Shown here: positions 1 through 8,300 of the stretch, one piece after another
Layout: the number at the start of each line of letters is the position of its first letter
Position numbering within the stretch: the first letter of the stretch is position 1
DNA from: Planktothrix paucivesiculata PCC 9631
Lineage (GTDB): Bacteria > Cyanobacteriota > Cyanobacteriia > Cyanobacteriales > Microcoleaceae
DNA: 64,000 nt
Reading direction: 5' to 3'
Assembly: GCF_900009265.2 (NCBI RefSeq)
Contig: NZ_LR735021.1
Location: 188,436 to 252,435 of the forward strand
The notes under the pieces: generated by a model
Seen by the model: only the letters and a program-made list of their open reading frames with translations
What the model was told of the DNA's origin: nothing
The model's database searches: none
Program-made: the position numbers and the translations under genes

Positions 1-501
1 TCTTTTGAACAGTATATTTCTTGGTCTCCAGAAGCCAAGTTTGAGTTTTGGGATGGCAAACCTCAAATTGGCAGTAAAGAAGGCATTCGTAACTTGATGG
101 GAATGTTACTGATGACCTTTGGTTTAGCAGATGCTTTAAAGGTCTTGCCACCCGTTGAGTGGGTAACAGCGTTATTAGAAACAGAAACTCTAAGCTGGCA
201 AGATGCCCAACGGAAAGCAGTTTGGTGGGATTTGGCTCGTCAAGCTGCTACCCTATTGCGTTCTAAATATGGGGTAACTCGCTTGGGAGTCATTGGAGAT
301 TTGGTCAAACCTGAGCCCTTAAATTTTTGGTCAGAAATTACGCTGGTTGTTTGGGATTTAACAGAGAGGAAAGATTACGAGATTTACCATGATTTGTCTA
401 ATTTAAGTAAGGAACCTGAGATTAACTTTATTGAGGCAGATAGTAAGTATGCTACGCTGGCTCAACAGCAAGCAATTTCTCAATTGTTGGTTGAAATTTA
501 G
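1..501 (+). CDS. Uma2-like protein, 5' end missing
   Basis: The reading frame is open from base 1, so the gene begins outside the window. The first residues (SFEQYISWSPEAKFEFWDGK) resemble the opening of the Uma2/DUF820 family (PD-(D/E)XK-type nuclease fold) common in cyanobacteria. The C-terminal half, from about the TTG at 94, does not follow the Uma2 pattern. Its last ~80 residues (YGVTRLGVIGDLV followed by a strand-rich stretch) look like a nucleotidyltransferase-type fold. No catalytic motif is clear in the visible part. It converges on the next gene, with 32 bp between stop codons. The family call is moderate; function is unknown. Confidence 0.55.
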   Translation, partial: SFEQYISWSPEAKFEFWDGKPQIGSKEGIRNLMGMLLMTFGLADALKVLPPVEWVTALLETETLSWQDAQRKAVWWDLARQAATLLRSKYGVTRLGVIGDLVKPEPLNFWSEITLVVWDLTERKDYEIYHDLSNLSKEPEINFIEADSKYATLAQQQAISQLLVEI

Positions 502-533
502 GGCTGGCTGAATTAAATTCTTAAATTAATTCC

Positions 534-1151
534 TCAAAAACTGGCTTGGAAAATCTCGGAAGCGGTTAAACTCAACTCTGGAAAAGTGAGTGATTCAATG
601 CGTTGATTTTCTCGAAATTGACTGACTTGATACTCGCCTTCAACAAGCTGGTAAATAGAAAGAGTCGGTTGTTTAGGATTTCCGATAAATCTTCTTCCTC
701 CTAATCCTAAATAATCGACAATCCAATATTCAGCAATCCCTAAAACCTCATATTCTTCTAATTTTAAAGCATAATCATCACTCCAATTGGTTGAAACTAC
801 TTCAATAACCAAGGGGACAGAACTTCCTTGAGTGATAATCGATTCTTTTTCCCATCGGGGATTCTCTGCAACTCGTCGTCCATCGATGACAATCACATCA
901 GGTTCATATCCAGACTCATCACGCGCCGATTTAATCACGCTTTCTTTAGGGATAAAATAGGGAAGTTTTAATCGTCTAATTTCAAAGTTCAGTTCAGCAA
1001 TCAGAAAACCAGCTACCCGCGAATGTGTGCCTGTGGGTTTAGGCATTTGTACAATTTCTCCGTTGTGTAGTTCATAGTGACATCCCGACTCTTCTGGATA
1101 CCAAGCAATAAATTCATCAAACGTTACAGTTTTAGGTATAGCTTGAATCAT
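534..1151 (-). CDS. Uma2 family endonuclease (DUF820)
   Basis: This 205-residue protein has the full length and motif order of Uma2 family PD-(D/E)XK proteins: an N-terminal FDEFIAWYPEESGCHYELHNGEIVQM, then YEPDVIVIDGRR (conserved Asp), then VPLVIEVVSTNWSDDYALKLEEYEVLGIAEYWIVD with the E-x-K-like active-site elements. Such genes occur in many copies in cyanobacterial genomes, and their biological role is not established. The start is the ATG at 1151. It stands alone on the minus strand, between a convergent neighbour and a divergent recombinase. Confidence 0.85.
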   Translation of the reverse strand: MIQAIPKTVTFDEFIAWYPEESGCHYELHNGEIVQMPKPTGTHSRVAGFLIAELNFEIRRLKLPYFIPKESVIKSARDESGYEPDVIVIDGRRVAENPRWEKESIITQGSSVPLVIEVVSTNWSDDYALKLEEYEVLGIAEYWIVDYLGLGGRRFIGNPKQPTLSIYQLVEGEYQVSQFRENQRIESLTFPELSLTASEIFQASF

Positions 1152-1226
1152 AATCTTTGTTTAGGGTTAATTGAGATAAAATCAAACCTAGATTCTATTC
1201 TAATCTTCCTCAACTCTATCTAAATC

Positions 1227-1260
1227 GCACTCCGCACCCCGCACTCTCCACTCCGCACTC
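1227..1260. repeat. short GC-rich tandem repeat (cactccgcac type)
   Basis: A run of degenerate copies of cactccgcac / gcactc lies just upstream of the recombinase start. It is low-complexity and much richer in C than its surroundings. It ends 12 bp before the recombinase ATG and so sits in its 5' leader. No function is evident. Confidence 0.6.
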
Positions 1261-1272
1261 TTAAAACTTCCT

Positions 1273-2247
1273 ATGAACACCCTCCCGTCTAATTCTGCTG
1301 TTGAAATTGTTCCAGCTTTTGTTGCGGGGACATTAACTGAACGTAATGTGATGGAGGATTTGTTAGCCACAAAGCGTTCGGAGAATACCCGGAAAGCTTA
1401 TCATCGGGATTTGAAGGATTTCTTTTGGGCAGTTGCTCATCAAGAACCCACCGCTCAGTTAGTGATTGAGTTTTTACAGTTATCCAAGGAACAAGCCTTA
1501 AGTTTGGTATTAGGTTATAAGCAACAATTACTGTCGAGGAAGTTATCAGAAGCAACGGTGAATCGACGTTTAGCCGCGATTAAAGCGTTGGTTGCATTCG
1601 CTTATCGGATTGGACAATGTGCTTGGACATTGGCAGAATTGAAGGGGGAGAAGGTTAAGACTTATCGGGATACGACGGGAATTCCCCCGGTGGCGTTTAA
1701 GAGGATGTTACAAATTCCCAATCGTCGCATACTTAAGGGCAAACGAGATTATGCGTTATTAAGGTTGTTATGGGATAATGTCCTACGGCGGGAGGAGGTG
1801 TGCCAAGCCAATCTTGAGGATTTGGATTTGGAGGGGAAAACGTTGAAGATTTTGGGGAAGGGGAAGGGAACACAGAAGGAAGCGGTAACGTTATCGAAGC
1901 CGACGGTGGAAGCTTTGCAAGATTGGTTGGTAGCTAGACGAGAATTAAAACGCTCTAAACCGTTGTTTATTGCGTTAGATAGAGCGAGTTATGGACATCG
2001 GCTGACGGGGACGGGGGTTTATAAGATTGTTAGTCAAATTGCCAGAGAAGCGGGGATTAATAAGCCGTTATCGCCTCATCGGATTCGTCATTCGGGGATA
2101 ACGGCGGCATTGGAAGCAACGAATGGAGATGTGCGAAAGGTGCAGAAATTGAGTCGCCATTCAGATTTGAATACGTTGATGATTTATGACGATAATCGGA
2201 AAAATCAGCAGGGGGAAGTTACTGATTTGTTAGCGGATTTGGTTTGA
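1273..2247 (+). CDS. tyrosine recombinase (phage-integrase family)
   Basis: This 324-residue site-specific recombinase has an N-terminal SAM-like core-binding domain (about residues 20-115) and a C-terminal catalytic domain. The catalytic set is visible: Arg in LRREEV, Lys in the GKGKGTQKE beta-hairpin, His-x-x-Arg in SPHRIRHSG, His in SRHSD, and the nucleophilic Tyr in LMIYDDN. Length and motif spacing fit a complete XerC/XerD-like enzyme. It lies upstream of an AbrB/Doc TA pair, in a typical mobile-DNA setting. No attachment site could be defined. Confidence 0.9.
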   Translation: MNTLPSNSAVEIVPAFVAGTLTERNVMEDLLATKRSENTRKAYHRDLKDFFWAVAHQEPTAQLVIEFLQLSKEQALSLVLGYKQQLLSRKLSEATVNRRLAAIKALVAFAYRIGQCAWTLAELKGEKVKTYRDTTGIPPVAFKRMLQIPNRRILKGKRDYALLRLLWDNVLRREEVCQANLEDLDLEGKTLKILGKGKGTQKEAVTLSKPTVEALQDWLVARRELKRSKPLFIALDRASYGHRLTGTGVYKIVSQIAREAGINKPLSPHRIRHSGITAALEATNGDVRKVQKLSRHSDLNTLMIYDDNRKNQQGEVTDLLADLV

Positions 2248-2290
2248 TAGTTATACTCATTTGAGGAGTTGGGAATTTAACGTTAATATA

Positions 2291-2314
2291 GTAGTTACAT
2301 TTGTAATTACATTG
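2291..2314 (+). promoter_or_regulatory. candidate operator of the AbrB/Doc module
   Basis: Two direct 12-bp copies stand head to tail: GTAGTTACATTT at 2291-2302 and GTAATTACATTG at 2303-2314. Each holds the near-palindrome GTAATTAC. They lie 12 bp before the antitoxin ATG, where AbrB/MazE-type antitoxins usually bind to repress their own operon. The repeat and palindromes are seen directly; operator function is inferred. Confidence 0.5.
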
Positions 2315-2325
2315 GGGTAAGTTTC

Positions 2326-2553
2326 ATGATCCAGACCTTAAAGTTACGCAAAATTGGTAATTCCGTAGGGGTGACATTTTCTAAGGAGTTATTAGAAAAG
2401 CTCAACCTTTCCGAAGGGGATACTGTATTTGTGACGGAAACTGAACATGGACTCCAGCTTAGTCCTTATGACCCTGAATTTGAGAAGGCGATGGCTATTT
2501 ATCGCCAAGGTAGCCAGAAGTTTCGTCAGGCGTTGAAGGAACTCGCTAAGTGA
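2326..2553 (+). CDS. AbrB/SpoVT (MazE-like) antitoxin
   Basis: This 75-residue protein opens with a swapped-hairpin AbrB DNA-binding domain: MIQTLKLRKIGNSVGVTFSK, then LEKLNLSEGDTVFV. The C-terminal tail, rich in charged residues, would bind and neutralise the toxin. It precedes a Doc-family toxin with a 4-bp overlap, the normal antitoxin-first order. Doc toxins are often paired with AbrB-type or Phd-type antitoxins. A tandem palindromic repeat upstream is the likely self-regulatory operator. Confidence 0.88.
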   Translation: MIQTLKLRKIGNSVGVTFSKELLEKLNLSEGDTVFVTETEHGLQLSPYDPEFEKAMAIYRQGSQKFRQALKELAK

Positions 2554-2942
2554 ATGAACCAACTTGGCTAACGGAACAAATGGTGCTTGCTATCCATGAA
2601 GATTTGATTTCTCAGTATGGTGGGTTATCTGGGGTGAGAGATAGCCCGTTATTAGCCGCGAGTTTAGCCCGTCCCCAGCATAGATTTTCTTATCAGTCGG
2701 AAGTTTCGCTCTGGGAATTGGCGGCGGCTTATTGTTTTGCTTTGTGTAAAAATCATCCCTTTGTGGATGGGAATAAGCGGACAGCTTTTATGGCAATGTA
2801 TATTTTTTTGGGGTTGAATGGTTATGGTTTTAACGCACCAGAGCCGGAGATAGTATTAGTGATGGAGGGTTTAGCATCGGGGGAAATTGACGAAAATGCT
2901 TTGCACGTGTGGCTAGAAAAATATGCTGATAAATTGCTCTGA
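2550..2942 (+). CDS. doc: Doc toxin (Fic/DOC family)
   Basis: This 130-residue Doc-type protein carries the Fic core motif HPFVDGNKRTAF at about residues 71-82. Doc enzymes phosphorylate translation factor EF-Tu and stop protein synthesis. The start is GTG at 2550, inside GTGA, and overlaps the antitoxin stop by 4 bp, which indicates translational coupling. The nearby ATG at 2554 is out of frame and gives no long protein. Length is normal for Doc, so the module looks intact. Confidence 0.9.
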   Translation: MNEPTWLTEQMVLAIHEDLISQYGGLSGVRDSPLLAASLARPQHRFSYQSEVSLWELAAAYCFALCKNHPFVDGNKRTAFMAMYIFLGLNGYGFNAPEPEIVLVMEGLASGEIDENALHVWLEKYADKLL

Positions 2943-3007
2943 ATAATATGATCTAATATCAGGATTATTGTGGTTTATTCCCTAAAAAATGGCTGAGGAT
3001 TTAAAAA

Positions 3008-3298
3008 ATGAACCGAGAAAATTTAATCGCTTTTTTAAAAGCTCATGGGGCAGAAATTCGGGGTTATGGTGTAAAGTCTCTGGCTTTATTTGGTTCGGTA
3101 GCCAGGGATGAAGCCACGGCTAACAGTGATATTGATTTATTAGTGGAGTTTGACGGTAAGGTGACGTTTGACTGTTACATGGACTTAAAGTTTTTTCTGG
3201 AGGATAGTTTGGGATGTCCCGTAGATGTAGTTAGCAAGAAGATGTTAAAGCCTCAAATTAGAGATGTTATTGAAACAGAAGCCATCTATGTCTCGTAG
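3008..3298 (+). CDS. MNT-type nucleotidyltransferase (MntA-like antitoxin)
   Basis: This 96-residue minimal nucleotidyltransferase has the signature LFGSVARDEATANSDIDLLV (GSxAR...SDIDLLV), which includes the two metal-binding Asp residues. In MNT/HEPN modules this protein adenylylates and silences a HEPN RNase (HepT). The HepT reading frame begins at 3288, overlapping this stop as expected, but ends after 12 codons. The nucleotidyltransferase itself is full length, so it is now an orphan or acts on a partner elsewhere. Confidence 0.88.
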   Translation: MNRENLIAFLKAHGAEIRGYGVKSLALFGSVARDEATANSDIDLLVEFDGKVTFDCYMDLKFFLEDSLGCPVDVVSKKMLKPQIRDVIETEAIYVS

Positions 3299-3326
3299 TC
3301 TCCGACTGTATTTTGAGGATATTTAA
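3288..3326 (+). pseudogene. hepT (HEPN, DUF86) N-terminal remnant
   Basis: ATG at 3288, overlapping the MNT gene by 11 bp, opens a frame reading MSRSLRLYFEDI and then stops at TAA 3324-3326. This matches the usual start of cyanobacterial HepT proteins (MSRSLRLYLEDIL...), which are normally about 110-115 residues. No HEPN sequence, including the RxxxxH RNase motif, continues downstream in any frame. The toxin has lost about 90 percent of its length, probably through the rearrangement next to the IS982 element 290 bp away. Confidence 0.7.
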
Positions 3327-3615
3327 AATTAGGAATTATTGAAACTACTTCATGAAATTTTGGTAGATAGACCTTTGAGAATGCCTAATACTTCATAAAG
3401 TGAGTTGGTACGGGGATCTAGTAGCGAAAACTCGGCTGACCATGCGTATTCTGGTTGTCTCGATTTTTCCATTTTCAGGAATAAAAAGTTATTCCACGTG
3501 AGTTCGATGGAGTTTGATCGCCACACCCTTCGGCTGACGCTCACGGCGAAGCCACAAGCTGTAAGTTCTCAGGCGGGAAGTGAAATTAGCTTGTCAGTTT
3601 TAATGTTTATTTAAT
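3327..3615. other. non-coding or scrambled stretch between hepT remnant and IS
   Basis: No convincing gene is visible. Short open frames exist on both strands (for example a 40-codon frame ending near 3350 on the minus strand), but they resemble no family I recognise. The stretch holds an imperfect palindromic motif around 3525-3555 (cttcggctgacgctcacggcg region). It probably is debris of the event that removed hepT. Confidence 0.4.
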
Positions 3616-4586
3616 GCGCGGGAAATTTGAGTTTATTCAAAATGATAAACTGGTTGTTTAATCTCATACAATGATGGCTTTTCAGGTTGATAAGTATAAG
3701 CAATCATTCCGGCTACTAAATTCACCATAAAATTACCTACACTTCGATGTCTTGTATGTTCAATTTGGCATAAGTTTTTCAGTTGATCATTCACTGATTC
3801 TATTATACCTCTTTTTCTTAATTTCATTTTATCTGACCACAACATTAGTTTATTTTTCATGTTTTTCTTCAGCCTAGTTATCAGTTGTAAACCTTTTTCA
3901 TGTAATTGCTTAAATAATTTTTCGGAAATATATCCCTTGTCTCCAAAAATTTTTCCCACAATTCCTTCTGTTAATTCTGGGACTACTTTTCGGTCATCAA
4001 CATTAGCAGGTGTGACTTGAAAATTTAAAATTTCCCCATAGTCGTTGATGATTAAATGTAACTTAAATCCAAAATAAAAGCCAATTGAACTTTTCCCCCA
4101 TTCCGCTAGTCCAGCAAAGACTTTATGGCTATTTGCTCGATTTTCATGACAGACCTTTAAGGCGGTCGAATCGATAAAACTTGTTCCAGTTACCTCGCCT
4201 TTACAACAATATTCAAAGTAACAACATAGTGCTAATAAAGCATAAGACATTAACTCAACAAAACGATTATAACTGACTAAGTTAGGCATAGCTTTTGACC
4301 AATATGCCATTACTTGTAATCGGTAAAAGTCTTTAAATGTTCGGTAACGTGAACCATGAAATCCGATCAATATTGTCATTATTTCACTTAAAGTCAAGCG
4401 GGTTTTGGGTCGGCTTTGACCCACCACTTCTGGTAACAACATTTGTGCCAATAAGGGTTCAAATACTTGACAAAAGTCATCCAGGTCACAAAAAACTTTT
4501 GTTATGTCTAAGTGTGATGCTCTGTGATCCATAAAAGCCTCCTTAATTGTCTAATATTTGCTGGTTACATCTCTATTTTCCCACGC
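3616..4586 (-). mobile_element. IS982-family insertion sequence
   Basis: A single transposase gene is flanked by imperfect terminal inverted repeats. The left end (3616-3631, GCGCGGGAAATTTGAG) pairs with the right end (4571-4586) at 13 of 16 positions. The total of about 970 bp is normal for IS982 elements. I could not identify a target-site duplication, so the outermost bases may be off by a few. The element separates the hepT remnant from the minisatellite. Confidence 0.7.
3633..4532 (-). CDS. IS982 family transposase
   Basis: This 299-residue DDE transposase has the IS982 motifs in order: FIDSTALKVC (first Asp), WGKSSIGFYFGFKLHLI, LNFQVTPANVDDRKV, IFGDKGYISEKLF (second Asp), and RGIIESVNDQLKN followed by IEHTRHRS (catalytic Glu region). 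It catalyses cut-and-paste transposition of its own element. The frame is intact from the ATG at 4532 to the stop, with no internal break, so it may still be active. Confidence 0.93.
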   Translation of the reverse strand: MDHRASHLDITKVFCDLDDFCQVFEPLLAQMLLPEVVGQSRPKTRLTLSEIMTILIGFHGSRYRTFKDFYRLQVMAYWSKAMPNLVSYNRFVELMSYALLALCCYFEYCCKGEVTGTSFIDSTALKVCHENRANSHKVFAGLAEWGKSSIGFYFGFKLHLIINDYGEILNFQVTPANVDDRKVVPELTEGIVGKIFGDKGYISEKLFKQLHEKGLQLITRLKKNMKNKLMLWSDKMKLRKRGIIESVNDQLKNLCQIEHTRHRSVGNFMVNLVAGMIAYTYQPEKPSLYEIKQPVYHFE

Positions 4587-4605
4587 TTACTGATTAGATC
4601 ATATG

Positions 4606-4737
4606 CCCAATAGTCGTCTGTTTTGTCGCGATCGCCTGCCCAGTAGTCGTCTGTTTTATCGCGATCGCTTGCCCAGTAGTCGTCTGTTTTATCGCGATCG
4701 CCTGCTCAATAGTCGTCTGTTTTATCGCGATCGCACT
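4606..4737. repeat. 33-bp HIP1-containing minisatellite, 4 units
   Basis: Four head-to-tail 33-bp units start at 4606, 4639, 4672 and 4705. Each holds the core agtcgtctgttt followed by tcgcgatcgc, so every unit carries one HIP1 octamer. Units differ at only one to three bases. The array begins 20 bp beyond the IS982 right end and overlaps the 3' end of the restriction-like gene on the minus strand. Because 33 is a multiple of 3, an 11-residue repeat peptide appears on the plus strand, but this is not taken as a gene. Confidence 0.85.
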
Positions 4738-5234
4738 CCATCGAACTCACGTTTATTCCCATTTGTCACCATGCCAAAGGTAGGATGAGTTGGTTGGTTG
4801 GGGCTGGCGTACATATAGGCAAGGGTCTGAAGAATGGCAGAATATGTACTGAATTTCAAGCCTTTGGCTTCGATAACGGCTATCCATAGTTTGCCATTAA
4901 ATACCAAGACATCTAAGCGACCACGCACAGGCTCATTATTGTCTTCTTCGTCAATGATAATTGGGTCTTCAGCCGAAATATCAAAGGGGTCTTGATAAAA
5001 ACCTGCTATGTCTAACAATGGCGATAAAACTAGCATTTTGACTAATACTTCGATGGTTTTACGGCGATATAGCACTTGTCGCATAAATTGGTTGCGGATG
5101 CGATCGCACTTGGCTTTTTCTTCTTCAGAGAGTGCTATCGGTTCTAGCCATTCCGTAAAGAAGTTGCTATCGGTAGCGACTTGTAGGTTTAATCGTTCTT
5201 CTAGTTCATAAAGTGTGATTTCATTGGCTTGCAT
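4722..5234 (-). pseudogene. truncated type I restriction R-subunit-like protein
   Basis: The 170-residue product resembles the short cyanobacterial 'restriction endonuclease subunit R' family, about 200-210 residues with a PD-(D/E)XK-type core. Visible elements are ITLYELEERLNLQ, VKMLVLSPLLDIAGFYQDPF, RGRLDVLVFNGKLWIAVIEAKGL (Asp and E-x-K active site) and TFGMVTNGN. After TNGN the family continues for some 40 residues, but here the frame passes into the HIP1 minisatellite and stops at 4722. The nuclease core survives while the C-terminus is lost. The start is ATG 5234, with a good ggagaaat ribosome-binding sequence upstream. Confidence 0.65.
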
Positions 5235-5367
5235 GATTTTTATTTCTCCTATAGGGTAAGTTGTTTATCACCTTTGGCTTTCTGTGTTGGATGTGTGTAT
5301 TCGGGGTATTGCAACGATTCATGAAAAATTCCGCCATATCGCCCGAAACGCTTACCTAGAGAGATTT

Positions 5368-8300
5368 TTAGCGATACCAGCATTCCTCATCTACACCTTC
5401 TTGAATCGCACCTAATGCTTTGAGAGTAGTTTTTTGCCCCTCGGAAATCCCTGTTACCCCCGTAATATTCATGCCTTCGTAAGGAAGAATGCTCTTTAAG
5501 GTTTGTATTAATTTATAGGTCTGTATATCCCACAGTTGAATAGGCTGTTCCAAAAATGCGATCGCCAATAACGGTTTCACAGGATTCCAATCCACTGACC
5601 AAGCATGATTTTTACCCTCAATAACCTGCTCACATTCACCCGTCCTCACATCCCAAATTCTGACGGAGGTATCTGTACTGGCACTCGCCACCTGATAGCC
5701 ATCGACATTCCAAGCTACGGAATAAATATGTCCAGTGGCTGGAGACTGTAACGTTCTTAAACACGCTCCAGAGGCTACATCCCACAGTTGAACGTTCCCA
5801 TCATAATCTCCACTAACCAGAGTTTTACCATCAGGACTCAAGGCAATCGAATGAATCGGATGATTCGCCTCAATCACGCGCTCGCAAACCCCTTGGCTCA
5901 AATCCCACAGCCGAATAGTTCCATCTGCACTCCCACTTGCTACCCGGTTGCCCACTGGGAACTCAACAACCGACATCACTTGGTTCTGATGACCCGATAG
6001 GGTTAATAAACATTCCCCAGAGTAAGCATCCCAGATCCTTACGGTTTGATCGTTACCACCGCTAATGACATAACTTCCATCCCGCCTCCAAGCCACTGAC
6101 CGCACCCAATTCTCATGTCCTGATAACACCTTTAAGCATCGCCCAGTCTGAACCTCCCAAATGCGAACTGTGGCATCTGCACTACCACTCACAATCAAGC
6201 GTTCGTCAGGACTCCAGGCAACCGATAACACTTCTTTGGTATGTCCCTGAAATACCCTTAAGCATTCACCCGTTTGGCTATCCCACAGTTGCACGGTATA
6301 GTTCGTGTTACTACTCAAAAGCCGAACTCCGTCTTTGCTCCACCGGACATACCAACAGGAGTTACTATAGCCCCGCAATGTTTTGAAACAGTCACCCGTT
6401 TCATAATTCCAGAATTTAATCACTTGATCAAAGGATACACTGACGAGGGTACTGCCATCTCGACTCCAATCGATCGCCCAAACCAAACTCTGTTCCCCCT
6501 GAAACACGTGCAAACAGTTGAGAGAACTATCCCACAGAGGCAGGATTTGAGCGAGGCTTCCCCCAGCCAGTCTATGACCATCTGGACTCCATTCCACTCG
6601 ATAGATACAATCCTGGGTGGTGGTTGCCTGTAAGCACTCTCCGGTTTGCCAATCCCACAGTTTGACGGTTTTATCATATCCACTGCTGGCGAGGACTTTG
6701 CCATTGGGATGCAACGCTAAGGACAACACCCAATATTCATGGGCCGGAATTACACGAATACAGTCCCCTTTAGTGACATCCCAGAGTTTAATCGTATGAT
6801 CGGTGTAGGCTCCTGCCAAAATAGTCCCATTGGCAAGCCATGCGACATCATGAACCCAACAACTCTGATTCGTTAGCTTGCTTGGGCCTAAGCGAGTTAG
6901 ACAGGTTCCCGTTGCTGCATCCCAAACCATGATCAATGGATCTTGCCCTCCACAAGCCAGTTTTTGACCATCGGGACTCCAAGCCAGGGAAAAAACCCAT
7001 TTCGTATATCCCTGAAACTCGCGCAAGCATTGACCCGTGCGAGTATCCCAAACCTGAATTCTGTGTTCGGCACAACAGACTATCATTGTGCCATCAACAC
7101 TCCAGTCCCCTGCTTTAATCCAGCCTCGTCCAGCCTGGATTGTCATCAATGGCTGCATCGGTTTAAACTGCCAAATATGTAGTCCTCCATTGTTATCTCC
7201 AACGGCAAAGCGTCGCCCATCGGGGCTAAATTTCACCCAGGCTCCCCCCGTAAATAGTTGGGTAAAGAGGGATTGAGCAAAATGAGCCGATTGAAAATTG
7301 ATGTCCTGTAAGGTCGCACCTCGCAAGTCGGCATGGCGAATTTTTAAATGAGAAAAGTCCCATCCCGTCAGGTCAATTTGTAGGTGTCGGCACAGATTGA
7401 TCAAGTTACCGACGCCGTAGCTTAAGAATGGCGTGGAGCAGTGGCGTAATGCGGTTAAAATCGATTGCAGATGCTGCTCTAGGGTTTCAGAATTGTAAAG
7501 TGAGTCTTGGAGTTTTTGGATTAAGGGCTGTAAAATTAATCGAACTTGACTGTCTCGAATATAGTCTAAAACTGTTGTTTTAATTAGGGCGTAGCGATGA
7601 AAATATGAGAATTTAACCGTTAACAGTTCGGTGACAAGTTGCTGAATTAAACCGTCTGTAACATATTCCATCACCACGGGCTGTAGGGTATATTCGCCTG
7701 AGCGCTTTTCAATTAAGCTGCGTCGCGTTAAGGATTCTAGGGATTCTAATAGGGTTGCCCGTGAAATCGGAGGGACAATATCATCTTGTAGTTCTGCAAT
7801 AGTTGTCCATTCTCGATTAATAGCCAACCAATACATGATAGTTTGTTCGATAGGAGACAACCGCTCAAATTGCCGATTTAATAAGCGATGAATTCCATTA
7901 AATACTAATATATTTTCTTGCAAAAAAGAGTTAATATTCCCTTCAAACAAACTCTGAATTGAGGCAGCAACAATTTTTAGGGCGAGGGGATTGCAACAAT
8001 ATAATTTACACAGGCGACGTTTTTCTGCATCGGTTCCGATGAGTTGTTTGGAGTCCATTAAGGCGAGGGAGGTTTCCCAGGAACCGCTTAGACATAGCGA
8101 TCGCACTGCTCCGTTTAAGTCTTCTGATATGGCAACTTGGGCAGATTTCTCACGACTGGTGAGTACAATACAACTCTGATGACTGGCTTCTCCCAGTAAT
8201 TGCAATAATTCACCATAGTCTGTAAAATCTGGCTGGTAGTATCCGGCGCAATTGCCAGCTTGTAAAATCGTTTCTTGATTATCCAAAATCACTAAGCAGC

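Noticed and set aside
3350-3544. Minus-strand 64-residue frame
   Set aside because: No family resemblance and no good start signal; it lies in scrambled DNA beside the hepT remnant.
4606-4737. Possible CRISPR array
   Set aside because: The whole 33-bp unit repeats with no unique spacers, so it is a simple tandem repeat.
4603-4788. Plus-strand 61-residue repeat peptide (SRLFYRDRLPS units)
   Set aside because: It is a by-product of the 33-bp minisatellite, whose unit is divisible by three. No ribosome-binding site and no family.
6274-6633. Plus-strand 119-residue frame within the WD40 gene
   Set aside because: Antisense to a clear 1180-residue gene, and its repeats mirror the WD40 period.
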